The notes under the pieces were generated by a model that was not told where the DNA came from, did not search any database, and saw only the letters and a program-made list of their open reading frames with translations. Positions 11,380 through 22,644 of a DNA stretch of 64,000 bases are shown here, piece by piece. Positions within the stretch are counted from its first letter, which is position 1; each line of letters starts with the position of its first letter. The position numbers and the translations under genes were made by a program. The stretch comes from Delphinapterus leucas (Eukaryota > Chordata > Mammalia > Artiodactyla > Monodontidae), in contig NW_022098044.1 in assembly GCF_002288925.2 (NCBI RefSeq), positions 13,520,216 through 13,584,215 on the forward strand, written 5' to 3'.

Positions 11380-12440
11380 CTCTTTGGAGAAATGTCTATT
11401 TAGGTCTTCTACCCGTTTTTTGATTGGGTTGTTTGTTTTTTTTTGATACTGAGCTGCATGAGCTGCTTGTATATTTTGGAGATTAATCCTTTGTCAGTTG
11501 CTTCCTTTGCAAATATTTTCTCCCATCCTGAAGGTTATCTTTTTGTCTTGTTTACGGTTTCCTTTGCTGTGCAAAACCTTTTAAGTTTCATTAGGTCCCA
11601 TTTGTTTATTTTTGTTTTTATTTCCATTACTCTAGAAGGTGAGTCAAAAAGGATCTTGCTGTGATTTATGTCATCGGAGTGTTCTGCCTATGTTTTCCTC
11701 TAAGAGTTTTATAGTGACTCAGCCATAAAAAGAAACGAAATTGAGTTATTTGTAGTGAGGTGGATGGACCTTGAGTCTGTCATACAGAGTGAAGTAAGTC
11801 CGAAAGAGAAAAACAAATACCATATGCTAACACATATATATATATATATATGGAATCTAAAAAAAAAAATGGTTCTGATGAACCCAGGGGCAGGACAGGA
11901 ATAAAGACGCAGAGATAGAGAATGGACTTGATGACACAGGGTGGGAGGAAGGGGAAGCTAGGACGAAGTGAGAGAGTAGCATTGAGATATATACACTACC
12001 AAATGTAAATTAGCTAGTGGGAAGTAGATGCATAGCACAGGGATATAAGCTTGGTGCTCTGTGATCACCTAGAGTGGTGGGATAGGGAAGGTGGGAGGGA
12101 GGTTCAAGAGGGAGGGGAGGGGCTTCCCTGGTGGTGCAGTGGTTGGGAGTCCGCCTGCCGATGCAGGGGACACGGGTTCGTGCCCCGGTCCGGGAAGATC
12201 CCACATGCCGCGGAGCGGCTGGGCCCGTGAGCCATGGCCACTGAGCCTGCGTGTCCGGAGCCTGTGCTCTGCAACGGGAGAGGCCACAACAGTGAGGGGC
12301 CCGTGTACCGTAAAAAAAAAAAAGAGGGAGGGGATATGGGGATATATGTATACATATAGCTGATTCACTTTGTTATACAGCAGAAACTAACACAACATTG
12401 TAAAGCAATTGTACTCCAATAAAGATGTTTAAAGAAAAAA
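11380..12440 (+). mobile_element. Young L1 with a twin-priming inversion
   Basis: From 11380 to about 11714 the sequence is antisense L1 ORF2 (CCTTTGCTGTGCAAAACCTT). From about 11717 it turns to sense ORF2 end and 3' UTR (ACTCAGCCATAAAAAGAAAC), ending at ACTCCAATAAAGATG plus poly(A). The inverted part comes from upstream ORF2 and a stretch between the parts is missing, the signature of twin priming. The TSD AAATATTCTATA lies at 11368-11379 and 12441-12452. A CHR SINE sits inside at 12119-12321. Only short ORFs remain. Confidence 0.88.
12119..12321 (+). mobile_element. CHR SINE nested in the twin-primed L1
   Basis: Starts GGGGCTTCCCTGGTGGTGCA, with B box GGTTCGTGCC and a body to CGTGTACCGT plus A11. 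The TSD AAGAGGGAGGGGA lies at 12106-12118 and 12322-12334. It is near consensus. Confidence 0.93.
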
Positions 12441-12575
12441 AAATATTCTATATCCTGATTGTGGTTGGTGGTTTCAGTGGTATATACATTGGCAAAACTC
12501 TTCAAACAGGACAGGTAAAATGGGTGCATTTTATTGTATATAAACTAAATATCAATAAAGTTGATTTTTAAATTA
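12441..12575 (+). mobile_element. Old L1 3' UTR, right part of the element at 10790
   Basis: Resumes with TATCCTGATTGTGGTTGG and GGTAAAATGGGTGCATTTTA and ends ATCAATAAAGTTGATTT, the normal continuation of the 3' UTR broken at 11379. Confidence 0.78.
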
Positions 12576-12944
12576 GTGCAATTCATATGTTAGCTGAATA
12601 ATGCAGAAATTTCTTCAATTATCTCACCAGGTTTCTCAGTGTTAGAAAAGACAACTAAAAATATGAAAAAAAGAAAGATTAGAATATATTCTTTGGTGTT
12701 GCACTGGAGAAATCTGTATGTCCTCCTGTCTATATATATGCTATATATATATCTCCTAGCTCCTAGGTCTGTCTGATGAGAAACTTCAGTAGCAATGAGC
12801 ACACCTAGTCCACAGACAGTGGTTTCTAAATGCTTTTCTTCAATGAAAACAGCCATTGTTTCATGAAGGAAAAGCTGGATTCCACAGCCAGGATGGAGAA
12901 AGTACAAAATTAGCGAGGAATACTTCGTGGTGCCAGAAGCTAAT

Positions 12945-13102
12945 GAAGTGCTCAGAGAACGATGAGAATATATTCAAAAAGAAAGAAGACGGCATGAAGG
13001 GGCTCCCTGTTTCCACATGTGGAGAAGTGCTCAGAGAACAATGAGAATATATTCAAAAAGAAAGAAGATGGCATGAAGGGGCTCCCTGTTACCACATGTG
13101 GA
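12945..13102 (+). repeat. 79-nt direct tandem duplication
   Basis: GAAGTGCTCAGAGAAC..CACATGTGGA occurs at 12945-13023 and again from 13024. The copies differ at about three positions (CG/CA, GAC/GAT, TTCC/TACC). High identity points to a recent duplication. Confidence 0.9.
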
Positions 13103-13239
13103 GAAATTCAAGCTACAAAATAAATGATACTGATGGCCTATAATTCATTGACAAATCCATGAATCCCTACCAAACTGATAGACAGATACACAGATAGATA
13201 GGAAGGGAAAGTTTTTCTTGTCATAGAAAGCTAACTAGT

Positions 13240-14125
13240 AGACAAAAAATAATGATGGAGTGAGAAAAATCTAAGTAGATGTTAAGCTAGTGGTTTGATG
13301 AGAAATATCCTATTTGGGGGCATTTCCCTGGTCCCAAAATATGTCCCCATGGGAAAACTATTTAATACAATGGTGGTAAATTGTACCTTAATCAAGTGAT
13401 AAAATTTAGCATCATTGATACTGGGATAAACATACCCTATGTACCTCCTGATATGCACCAAAAAGGATGCAGCATCATTTTTGTGATATACCTGTCAAAG
13501 ATGCATACACTGAATCTAACAATGGGAGAAAAATCAGACAGATCCCCGTGAGGGACATTTCCTTCAAAAATGTCAAGGTTAAGAGAGATAAAGGATGAGA
13601 AACTGCTCTGGATTAAAGTAAATGAAAGAGACATGACAGCTAAATGTAATATGTGATCCTGGGCTGGATCCAAAACAAGGGGAAAAGAGCTATAAAATAC
13701 ATTATTGGGATAATTGATGAAATTTGAAGATGGACTCTGGTTAGATATAGTACTGCATCAAGGTTTATTGTTTGATTTCATAATTTATAATAGTATGTAA
13801 GAGAATATTTTACTGTGGCTATATAAGAGATTGTACTTGTTTTCAGGAAACACAAACTAAAAGGGCATGATGTCTCCAAATTACTCTCAAATGATTCAGA
13901 ATAATACATGGACAGATAGATAGAGGATAGATTAGAGAGATAAAAAGGTAGATTGATAGATGATAGGAAGGAAGGAAAGAGGAGGGAAGGAGGGAAGAAA
14001 GGGAGAATTATAAAGCAGATTGGGTAAAATACACACTGTTGGTAAATCTGGGTGATCAGTACTTTATACTGTTCTTGCAACATTTCTGTAAGTGAAACAA
14101 TTTCAGAATAAAACAGATACACCCA
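13240..14125 (+). mobile_element. Old L1 3' UTR (L1ME-like) with an expanded microsatellite
   Basis: Landmarks in order: GATGCAGCATCATTTTTGTG, AAATGTCAAGGTTAAGAGAG, GATCCTGGGCTGGATCC, GGGATAATTGATGAAATTTG and GGGCATGATGTCTCCAAATT, ending TTTCTGTAAGTGAAACAATT and CAGAATAAAA. A GATA/GGAA tract at 13915-14007 occupies the simple-repeat position of the consensus. Confidence 0.7.
13915..14007 (+). repeat. GATA then GGAA compound microsatellite
   Basis: GATAGATAGAGGATAGATT units pass into GGAAGGAAGGAAAGAGGAG. It lies inside the L1 3' UTR. Confidence 0.85.
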
Positions 14126-14159
14126 AATGATAGATTTCAAAACAATTACAGGTTATTCA

Positions 14160-14345
14160 TATTTTTAAAAATACTTGTTTATATGTGCTTATATACTTAG
14201 CATACAAATATATGCATAAAGATTCTGGAAAGATATACATGAAAATGGTAAAAGTGCATGAGAGATGTTTAATATTTTTTATATTGCTCCCCAATGAGTA
14301 TTTTCTCAGTTATCTCAGTGAACATTGATAACACATAGAATTCAC
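14160..14345 (+). mobile_element. Old L1 3' UTR fragment
   Basis: TATATGCATAAAGATTCTGG and AAAGATATACATGAAAATGG are typical of L1M 3' UTRs (CTGGAAGGATATACACC type). It is old and diverged. Confidence 0.5.
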
Positions 14346-15654
14346 AATCAAAAATTAATAAAGGTTTAACAGAAAGTAAAAGACACTTGCTCTAGTCTTC
14401 TCTAGGGAGGAGCCACTCTCAACAAATATGGGTCTTTGTTTAGTTATTGCTGCCTAGGGTCGGATGAAAATTTTGCCTGAGAAGGAGAACAGAAAACAAA
14501 GCTTATTTGGACTGCAAACAGAATACTACAGGAGTAGTATTTCTCTGCTTTGGAGATGAGCCTGCTGTGCTCCATCTCAGTGGGCCTGACACTCCAGGGG
14601 CTGAATTTGATCAGATTTGCTTGCCGTGGTGCCTGACACCAGGCAAATGAGATCTAGGTCTATGTGAGCTTCAGCCTTATTAAAAATGTTGTAAAGCTGA
14701 ATCTGACAGATCTCAGCCCTCCCTGCAGTAACTTCCCCCATGCAGAGCAAAGAAGACAGAATTGTCCTCAATAGCTACTGCTGTCAATGTTCTTCTACCC
14801 AGACATGCCCCATTGTTTGGGCCGGCAGGGTTCCTGTTGGCTGCATCCTCTTCTTGGTGATAACTGGAGGAGACCAACTGCATCAGAGTCTTTGGTAACG
14901 TGGTTAAGAGACTGAGGCCCCCTAAGCTTAGATTCTTTATTCACTTTCATTGAAGAAACTGTATTCCCTGTCAGTAGAGTAGTCAACTCAGACTCACTGT
15001 GATTTCAAATATCACAGTATTCAATTAATGAAGGTATAATGCAGACTTTTAAAATTCTCTTCATAAACTATATTCTTACTGTAAGTGTAATTTGCTAATT
15101 GTGCAGTTAAACTTAAACTTTATACCTTTAAAGAAGTTTTAATATTTAGAATCACTGGCAATAGTACCCAGCATACGGTATGTTAGTTGTTCATAACACT
15201 TTCCATATCGATACATTTACACACTAGTAATTTGTCTCAGAAAAAGGATGGTGTTGAAAGATAACTGGATTTCTAGTGAGTCCTCAGGGCCTGTGGAAGA
15301 GTAACAAGTTTCCTACTGGGCTGTGATTCTCGTCTTGTGATTTTTTGGAATGATCCCCAATTCTAAAGGTAATCCAGCCCAGGCACTGCTGGGTGATTAG
15401 CACAGATGTCCCCATGGCAGCATCTGCCTTGTTCTTGGTCATTTTTTAAAGCTGTCCATTGGTACTGGCTTTCGTCAGTGTGCCCATATCTCTTTCTAAC
15501 CCCCAATTTTTTTTTTCTGAGTTCTGAGTTTCCCTGAATTGCTGTACTTTCAAGCAAATCTTCAAGAAAGTTACAGCTTATCTGTTTCAGGAAAGGCTAC
15601 ACCCTTTTCACTGCCCTAAACTTCTCCATGACCAACTGAAGGACATTTTCAGGA

Positions 15655-15935
15655 ACACCCTGCAAAACTCAACCTCTGTGCCTTTGCTTACGCTGTTTTA
15701 CCTTCCTAGAAATCCCTCCCTTCAACTTCTGCCTGTAAAATTAGCCCATTTCCCCAAGCCCTAGCGAATACCACCCCTTCCATGAAGCCTTCTTGGACAC
15801 CCCTTTTCAAGCAGCAAAATGTAACATCCTCCTTCTCTGAACAAGGAAGGTATGCCACCCTATGTGTGACTCCGATGATATCTACCTCACTGGGCAGCAG
15901 CTTAGCACAAGTCCTTGTAGCTCCTCCACAGGGGG
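15655..15935 (+). repeat. L2 LINE 3' region
   Basis: TGCCTTTGCTTACGCTGTTT, AATCCCTCCCTTCAACTTCT and CCATGAAGCCTTCTTGGACA are conserved L2-type blocks in order. Confidence 0.65.
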
Positions 15936-15939
15936 CAAA

Positions 15940-16140
15940 AGGCACAGAGGCAAGGGCAAAGACTGAGAGCTGGCCAACTGGATTGGAATCCCTGATTCCT
16001 TACTTCATTTCTATGTGACTTTTGACAAATGACTCAACCTCCCTGTACCTCAGTTTCCTCATCTGTGGAAAAAAGATAAAAATAATAACTACTCATAAGG
16101 TGGCAGTTAGAATGAAGACCATGCTATAACACACTCAGGG
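15940..16140 (+). repeat. MIR SINE
   Basis: GACTCAACCTCCCTGTACCT and CAGTTTCCTCATCTGTGGAA are the MIR 3' half. Confidence 0.75.
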
Positions 16141-16144
16141 AAGT

Positions 16145-16389
16145 GGTAGGACATAGCACCAAGGAGCAGAGGCTCAAGGAGTGAGTCTGACTGGGTTCAG
16201 GTCCCAGCTCTTTCAACTTACTCTCTCGCTGTGACTTTGGACACGTTACCCAACTACCACTCTGCTCAAATTTCCTTATCTAAAGAGGCAGGTGAAAAAA
16301 CAACTACCTTAAAGATTTATATTGACAGTTAATCTAACACATGCAAACATAAGAGTACATAGTAAGCTCTAATAAGTATCATGAAGTAT
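16145..16389 (+). repeat. Second MIR SINE, head to tail with the first
   Basis: GACTGGGTTCAGGTCCCAGC, CTCTCGCTGTGACTTTGGAC and a tail with TAGTAAGCTCTAATAAGTAT. Confidence 0.75.
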
Positions 16390-17444
16390 TATGAAGTCAA
16401 GGCCAAGTCAGGTTTAAGTTCATGGCAAGCACTTAAATAACATTACTAGTTATCCTTCACAGTCATGAATGCTTACTGTATGACTGTGAAAGTTGCCCTG
16501 CTAGATAGTTTGGAAGTGCAGGGTAGGAGAGAAAGTGAGAGAGAGTGAGACCAAGCAAAAGAGAGAGACTTCCTGAGTGAATTTGGAGACTTCCTTTCCT
16601 TCTCCTTCCTGGGTGAATTTTGTTGAGTGTTATCTCTCAGACGAGAATGTTCTTGCCTGTGAAGCTGGACCCAAATCCATTGGTTCTATTCGGCACGTGG
16701 GGCATGCTGACAGGCAGCATGCTTGTGTGTCCAAATAGACACCGAGCATCACAAAAGCTCTTTCCACAGTGACGGCAGTGAAATGTGGAGCATGGCTTGC
16801 TATTCTTCATCGCCTCCTTCCTGCTCCACCCTCAGCCATTCTAGAACTTCTGAACTTCTGTTTCTTACCAGTGTTCTGAATGTATCAATACTAGTGATTC
16901 CTTTCAATCTACTCAAAAGAAAAGCAATTAGTGGATTTCACACCTAGTCTCCCATGAAACTTAAGTAACGGAGTGATGAAAGAAGCAGCCTTCCAGTGGA
17001 AACATATGCTCTTAGGAAATAAGTTCCTGGATTCCTTGAAGCTTTTTCCTCTTATCATCTGATTATTTTATGTTTAAAGGAAGTGATGTGGGTATTTTCA
17101 GACTTGAAATTTATTGGTTTTGCCTTCACTTCTATTTTATTGTTAGATTTGGTCACTTTTCTCCTATCTTCCGGTTCCATCATACTCCAGCTTGCTTCTA
17201 ATCTCGAAACTTTAGGACATTAGCACAAATAAAATTTCTAGTTCTGGTCTCTAACAATTTTCTTTTCTTAGAGAAAATAGTAGCCCATCTTGTTTACATT
17301 CCCCAACTGATAACACCATAGTGTTTCTTTTAAAACACTTTCAGAACATTGTGGCAATTTTTAAACTTCAGGAATCACAAAAGTCTAGGGTTTGAAAGAT
17401 CATATAGACAGTAAATCTGTTTCTCTGGCTCTGGCATGTTCAAA

Positions 17445-17555
17445 CACCTTTAGAGTTAGAGGATAACTGGATATCATCTAGTTCAATTTTCTGATTTTGT
17501 AGGTAAGGAATCTGAGACTCAAAGAGGGGACACGGGAAACTAAACAACTGCAGGT
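17445..17555 (-). repeat. MIR-like fragment (reverse)
   Basis: TGGATATCATCTAGTTCAAT, TGTAGGTAAGGAATCTGAGA and CTCAAAGAGGGGACACGGGA follow the antisense MIR-type core. It is weak. Confidence 0.45.
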
Positions 17556-17559
17556 AAGC

Positions 17560-17771
17560 AATAGTTCTCAATTATGGGTGGTTTTGACCCACGAGGGGAC
17601 AACTGGCAATGTCTGGATACATTTTTGGTTGTCACAACTAGAATCTGTTACAGGCATCTAGTGGGAAAGGCCAGGGATGCTGCTAAACATCCTACAATGC
17701 ACGGGACAGCCCCTCGACAAAGAATAACCCAGCCCAAAGTGTCAGTAGTACTGAGGCTGAGAAACTCTGAG
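17560..17771 (+). mobile_element. MER20-like hAT-Charlie DNA transposon
   Basis: About 212 nt, close to full length for MER20. It has GGACAACTGGCAATGTCTGG, ATTTTTGGTTGTCACAACTA, GGATGCTGCTAAACATCCTA and an end resembling GGTTGAGAAAC. MER20 copies are known as regulatory elements in the eutherian endometrium. No activity can be claimed for this copy. Confidence 0.75.
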
Positions 17772-18734
17772 CTAGAGAGATTACTGCCTCAGTAATCTGT
17801 TTAATGTCTCATGCTAACATATACCCAGAATCATTTCCTAAGAAACTCATAATCCAAATTAAACTCATATCCTGTGTCCTTGATGAAGCCTTCTGGTTTC
17901 CATTTCACCACTTTCTTTGGCAATCTCTTTAATGTTTCCTAACTGAGACTACAAATGGTCTTCTTTCTGTGCCAATGTTGAGCCAGTGAGGAAGTATCTA
18001 TATCAAGGAGATTTGTGCGGAGGAAGATTTTATTTCTGGATTATATTTTGGGGTTGATCATGAACAGCTATACTCAACCCATTCATGAGTGACGGAGGAG
18101 AGTCTGAGGAGTGTTAGGACACAAAAATTGATTTGTTATGGTAACTGGCAATGCTTTTCAGTGGTAAATGAGATTTCAATTGAATGATAAAATGATGATC
18201 CAATTTGGAAGTCAACCCTATGGTTTCAATGGCCTCTTTTAGGACATCATTTCACAAAAGCTAAAAAATAAATTGACAAACAAACCTATGAATTCCTTTC
18301 TATGACAATATATCTGAACAAGAAAACATAAGAAATGTTGCCACTTGATCTTCCCATTAGCTGGTCTGGGGGAAAAAAGAGTAAGAAGGAGCCTATCAAA
18401 ACTGTGAGATGCAAGAATTTGAGAATTAAAAAAAAAAAAAAAGTGGTCATTATATTTCTATTCTGCCTTCCTTCTTATGCTGAGTTGACTTTGCATTCAG
18501 CTTAAATGTGCTATATACATGGTTAAATTAAAAAGCCCAAGTGGAAATACAACTTCTCACACTGACCATAAGCAAGGAGTCAAGGCCAAGCCAGGTTTTA
18601 ACTGGGTAAAGATATTTTGTAATATCCAATTAAACAAAAATTTTTAAAGCACTTAGACCTAGAAATTCTGGATTGGAACTCTGAACTATTAGTTGAAAAT
18701 ACTGGTGGTGAGTGGGGAAAAGTTTATAGATTAG

Positions 18735-19100
18735 AGCTGCATAAAACAGCCAAAATTTTGGAAGCACACTAAATGTCTAACAATTCTAACTAAATTGTAG
18801 TGTGATAAATGTAATGTCGGAAAAAATGCAGTTGTTAGAAGCATGATGTTTTCAGAGAAATGTGGGAAATTCTTATGATACAATGTTAATTAAAAATAAA
18901 TAATTCACAAATATATGTACTGATTGATAACAAGTTCGTAAATATGTGCATATGATCAAAGTCTAGAAAGAAATATCAAAGTGACAAAAGAAATGGAAGA
19001 CATAGACACGGGTTCATAGATTTATGAGCCATACTACTTTTCTTATTTTGTTCCCCTAAACTTTTCTATAATATGGTTAGAAAAAAAAAAAAGTATATAT
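18735..19100 (+). mobile_element. Old L1 ORF2 end and 3' UTR
   Basis: Patterns such as CACTAAATGTCTAACAATTC, AAATTGTAGTGTGATAAATG, GTCTAGAAAGAAATATCAAA and CTTTTCTATAATATGGTTAG follow the order of an L1M 3' end. Strongly diverged. Confidence 0.55.
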
Positions 19101-19539
19101 AGTTAAATTTGACCCAGGTCTCTTTTCTTCAGTCAAAATAATACCAAACATATAGATTTGCATTAGGAAATTAGTAGCATTAAGGAAAACTATAATAAGA
19201 ATTTTGGAGTATATAGAGGAATAAGCATTAGAATCTAAATTAAGGCACAATAAGGATAAGGTCAGTGGTGTTGAAGCAGTAATGAGTGTATGTTAGAAAG
19301 TTTCTCATAAAGTGAATACAGCAATTTCACATTCTTTTCCATTAATGGTCTGATCACAAAATCAAGAACTTCACAAAGGGAATTGGCTATAGAGTTTATC
19401 CATCAAGCCAAACTCTGTTTCTTTAGATTCTTTTGTAATATCCAAAGTAGCAGTGAGTTCCCTTGCCTATGTATACGATCATCCTTTCTCTCTCACACAT
19501 GCCCACAAGATGATTCCCCTTCCTACATTTCCTATCTTG

Positions 19540-19920
19540 AATCCAGTCCAGAAACCCGGGAGTCATCCGAGAGTCTTCCCACTTCTTCACCCCTCACTAC
19601 CTCATTCAGCCAATTATCAGCTCTGGTCAAGTCCACCTCCTGAATATTTCTTGAATTTGTCTCTCCTGTTTGTTTCCAAGACCTCTGCCCTCCTTCCAGC
19701 CATGGACGGTTACAATAGCCTGACTAGTCTCCCTGTCCCCAGTCCCAGTCAGCACACAGCTGTTAAAGAACAGATATGATCCCATTACTTCTCTTCTTAA
19801 ATCATACTGATGGACACCTTTTATCTTTGAAAGTAAACTCCGTCTTCCTTAGGATGGCTCAAAAGGCTCTTTTTTACCTGACCACTGCATACTTCTACTA
19901 CAATTCTCCCTTAAGTGTCT
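19540..19920 (+). repeat. L2 LINE fragment
   Basis: AGTCATCCGAGAGTCTTCCC, CAGCCAATTATCAGCTCTGG, GGTTACAATAGCCTGACTAG and TCCGTCTTCCTTAGGATGGC match L2 block order, upstream of its 3' end. The 108-codon ORF here is not a gene. Confidence 0.65.
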
Positions 19921-20324
19921 GAAAATCAAGTCATATTACTGAATGGAACACATTTTTCTCAGTGCAATTAGACAGAGTTAGAGAAAGCAGAAATATCAGC
20001 TTTCTCATTCTAAGCATTATGATAATTTTAATGCAATCGAATATCATATTCACATTTTTAACAGTCATAGTTCATATTTTAATCATATTACATTACCAGT
20101 AAGTAAAATCCCTAAATATTTTTTTATAAACTTTCTTGTACTGGAGTGATTTCTTTTGGTTTTAACCAAACGCTGGACTTCCCCATTATCCATGTTAAGT
20201 TCCTCTTTTGATATTATGCCCAGGATTCCATTTTGCTAAGATCTTTTTAGACACAAATTTTGCCATGTAACTCAATAACTGCTTATCCCAGCTTTGTGAC
20301 ACCTGAAAATTTCTTCAAAGTGAG

Positions 20325-20475
20325 GCAACATGGTATAATTAAAGAACACAGGATTTAGTGTATTCTAATTCTAATTAGAACACAGCCTAAATTCTAATTC
20401 CACCACTGACAAGTTATCAGGCACTTGGAATGCCACTTAAGTTTTCTTCATCTTTGTTTTCATGTCAGTAGGTTG
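20325..20475 (+). repeat. MIR SINE, degraded
   Basis: GGTATAATTAAAGAACACAG resembles the MIR head, and ATTCCACCACTGACAAGTTA the core. An ATTCTAATTCTAATTAGAAC duplication lies inside. Confidence 0.5.
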
Positions 20476-20630
20476 AGTCTAGCAATATATAAGGGAGATG
20501 CCCTCACCTTCCCCTTGAAAACTCTTCCCTGAGACCCATCAGGCTATTCAAGTCTTTTGAGTATGAGCCACCCGTTCTCCTTACTTGGCTCCTGCAATAA
20601 ACCTTTTCTCTGCTCTCTCTCTATCTGTAT

Positions 20631-20708
20631 AGGGTTGGCCAAAATGTTCATTCAGGGTTTTTCCATAAGATGTTCCAAAAAACCTGAACGAACTTTTTGG
20701 CCAACCCC
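20631..20708 (+). mobile_element. Mariner-type palindromic MITE (hairpin)
   Basis: The ends GGGTTGGCC and GGCCAACCCC are inverted repeats, and nearly the whole 78 nt folds on itself: GGGTTGGCCAAAATGTTCAT pairs with the right arm, which carries AACGAACTTTTTGGCC. A TA lies at the left end. This is a cetartiodactyl mariner-derived element. In cattle, copies of this element resemble the miR-2284/2285 precursors (from memory). A TG repeat follows directly. Confidence 0.85.
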
Positions 20709-20713
20709 AAAAA

Positions 20714-20716
<3 letters not shown>

Positions 20717-20747
<31 letters not shown>
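20717..20747 (+). repeat. (TG)n microsatellite
   Basis: About 15 TG units, uninterrupted. Confidence 0.95.
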
Positions 20748-20749
<2 letters not shown>

Positions 20750-20844
20750 ATATACATATATTTATTATATTTATTACATTTATATGTTATACACGTTTAT
20801 GGGAGAGGATAGTTAGGAGGATGACAGTGAAGACAAAGATTAGT

Positions 20845-21010
20845 TAGTATTTTGTGTCTACTAAGTGCTTTACATACAAATATGCGGAAGAAGGTATAAT
20901 CATTACCCCCATTTTTCTGATGAGTACGCTCAAGGTTAAAAGGAATAAATAATGTACCCAAAAAACAGTCAACACATGACGGAGCTAGTGTATAGACATG
21001 CTAAAGGCCA
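20845..21010 (-). repeat. MIR SINE (reverse)
   Basis: CTACTAAGTGCTTTACATAC, TAATCATTACCCCCATTTTT, GATGAGTACGCTCAAGGTTA and GACGGAGCTAGTGTATAGAC follow antisense MIR. Confidence 0.7.
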
Positions 21011-21309
21011 TGTGAATGTAATTATCTTCTTCCTTTTGTCTGAGTCATCCACTGCTAAACAGACAATTGTTTATTTCATCAGTCCTCTACAGATGGGAAT
21101 TAAGGTTGTTTCCATTTTCTCACTATTAACAAGTAGTGATATCCTCATATGTGGTATCTTTGTGCACTTCTGGAATTAAATTTCTGGAAGTGAAACTTTA
21201 GGACCAAAGGTTATGAATATTTTTGTTGAATATTGTCAATTTGTGTTTTATAATGTTTATGATTAAACATATAAAAACATTTTCTTGGGAATTGTATAGG
21301 ACATATCTT

Positions 21310-21880
21310 AGGTGTCTCCTCAGATTCCATTGGTGACATGAGCTGCTGGACCCTCAGCAGTGAGCAAACTTTGCCTTAAGTGCCCCCAGGTCTGTTTGGG
21401 CCCTCACAGCTCCACACCCTGGGGTAGACCAGTTACACTCCTAGGAGAACTTTCTTCACTGCTGCTACTATACAGCCAGGCCCGCCAGCCTCACACCCTG
21501 AATTTCTGGCTTCTCTCACCATCTCTGGACTTGTATGAGTGGCTGCAAAGAGGGCCAGATGGTTCAACTCTCTGGGCTCACACTTTGACTAATGGGAAAC
21601 AGGAAGGGGAGCTGTGTGCAGCAGGCAGATAAATCTCTCCTTCTTCCTTCTCCACAACCCCTTTGGGAAATTGTTCTGCACACAGCCTGTCCAGATGCAC
21701 CCCACATAGCTGAGCAAACCTACCTGCCTGCTTTGACCAGAAATGCAACACTTTGCATTACTTTCCATCTCGTTCCTGGCTCACATTTCTTATCTCGCAC
21801 TTCCATTTTCTCTCACACTTGGTCTATGGCGGTTTTCTGGCTCTCTGAGATAATAAAGTTTATGAAAGTGTTTTACAAAT
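21310..21880. other. GC-richer, possibly LTR-derived segment, family unknown
   Basis: A block richer in C and G than its flanks, with CAGATAAATCTCTCCTTCTT and, near the end, GATAATAAAGTTTATGAAAG, which would suit an LTR with a poly(A) signal. I cannot name a family. Overlapping ORFs of 90-97 codons have no recognisable protein. Confidence 0.3.
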
Positions 21881-22429
21881 TATAAATGACTATGCAAAGG
21901 GAGGGTATTTTTATTGCTGTGATTTTTGTTGCTTTCAGGAATACTTGGGGGTATACAGAAATTCATTTCATAAAATAATCAAGATTACCCTTATTTACAT
22001 TCCATCATTCATTATCAGTCTAAAAAGGATTTTGAGATATTTTTGATCTTTCTGATTTGACGTGTGCCTTTAGGGAGGTGTAGTAAACTATAAGCTCCAT
22101 AGAAACACCTGCAGAACATTTCAGGTGCTTCCTGAAGGAAGGCATGCTAGAGAAAGGAGTAGGATATTATACTTGAGTGCTCCAGTGTACCCGGGTTTAG
22201 CCTAATGCACACCCCCAGCATGGAATTCCATGGAGATTTAGAAATATGAAATGAGAAAAAAGTAGCATGAAAGGAAACTAGGATGAAAGAAAAGTCAAGC
22301 ACTCCCTGACCCTACCCTACTTTCAAAGTATTATCTTCTACTTTGTCACATAAGTTATCCTCCCCAATTTCACAAAAAAATTAACTTGTGGATAATTTAT
22401 ATTCAAGTCAACCAAAATTGAAGGAAGGC

Positions 22430-22644
22430 CTAAATTATCTCCTTCTGTGTTCTCTTATAGCACCCAGTTGTTTTATATTACTCTCTGTTGTTACTGCTTA
22501 CTTAATTAACTTCCTTTCTGGCTAGACTATAAACTCTGGGAAAGTAGGAAGCTGTCAATTCCACTCTCTGTCATATTCTTAGCACCTAACATACTGTCTG
22601 GATTTTTTAAAATGCTTATTGAATGATGAATGAAGAATGAAGAT
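22430..22644 (+). repeat. L2 LINE 3' end
   Basis: TCTCTTATAGCACCCAGTTG, CTAGACTATAAACTCTGGGA and TCTTAGCACCTAACATACTG, then TTATTGAATGATGAATGAAG, the usual L2 terminus. Confidence 0.75.

Noticed and set aside
12119..12200. tRNA-like head with A and B boxes, also at other CHR copies
   Set aside because: It is the tRNA-derived head of a SINE with no clover-leaf or acceptor stem, so not a tRNA gene.
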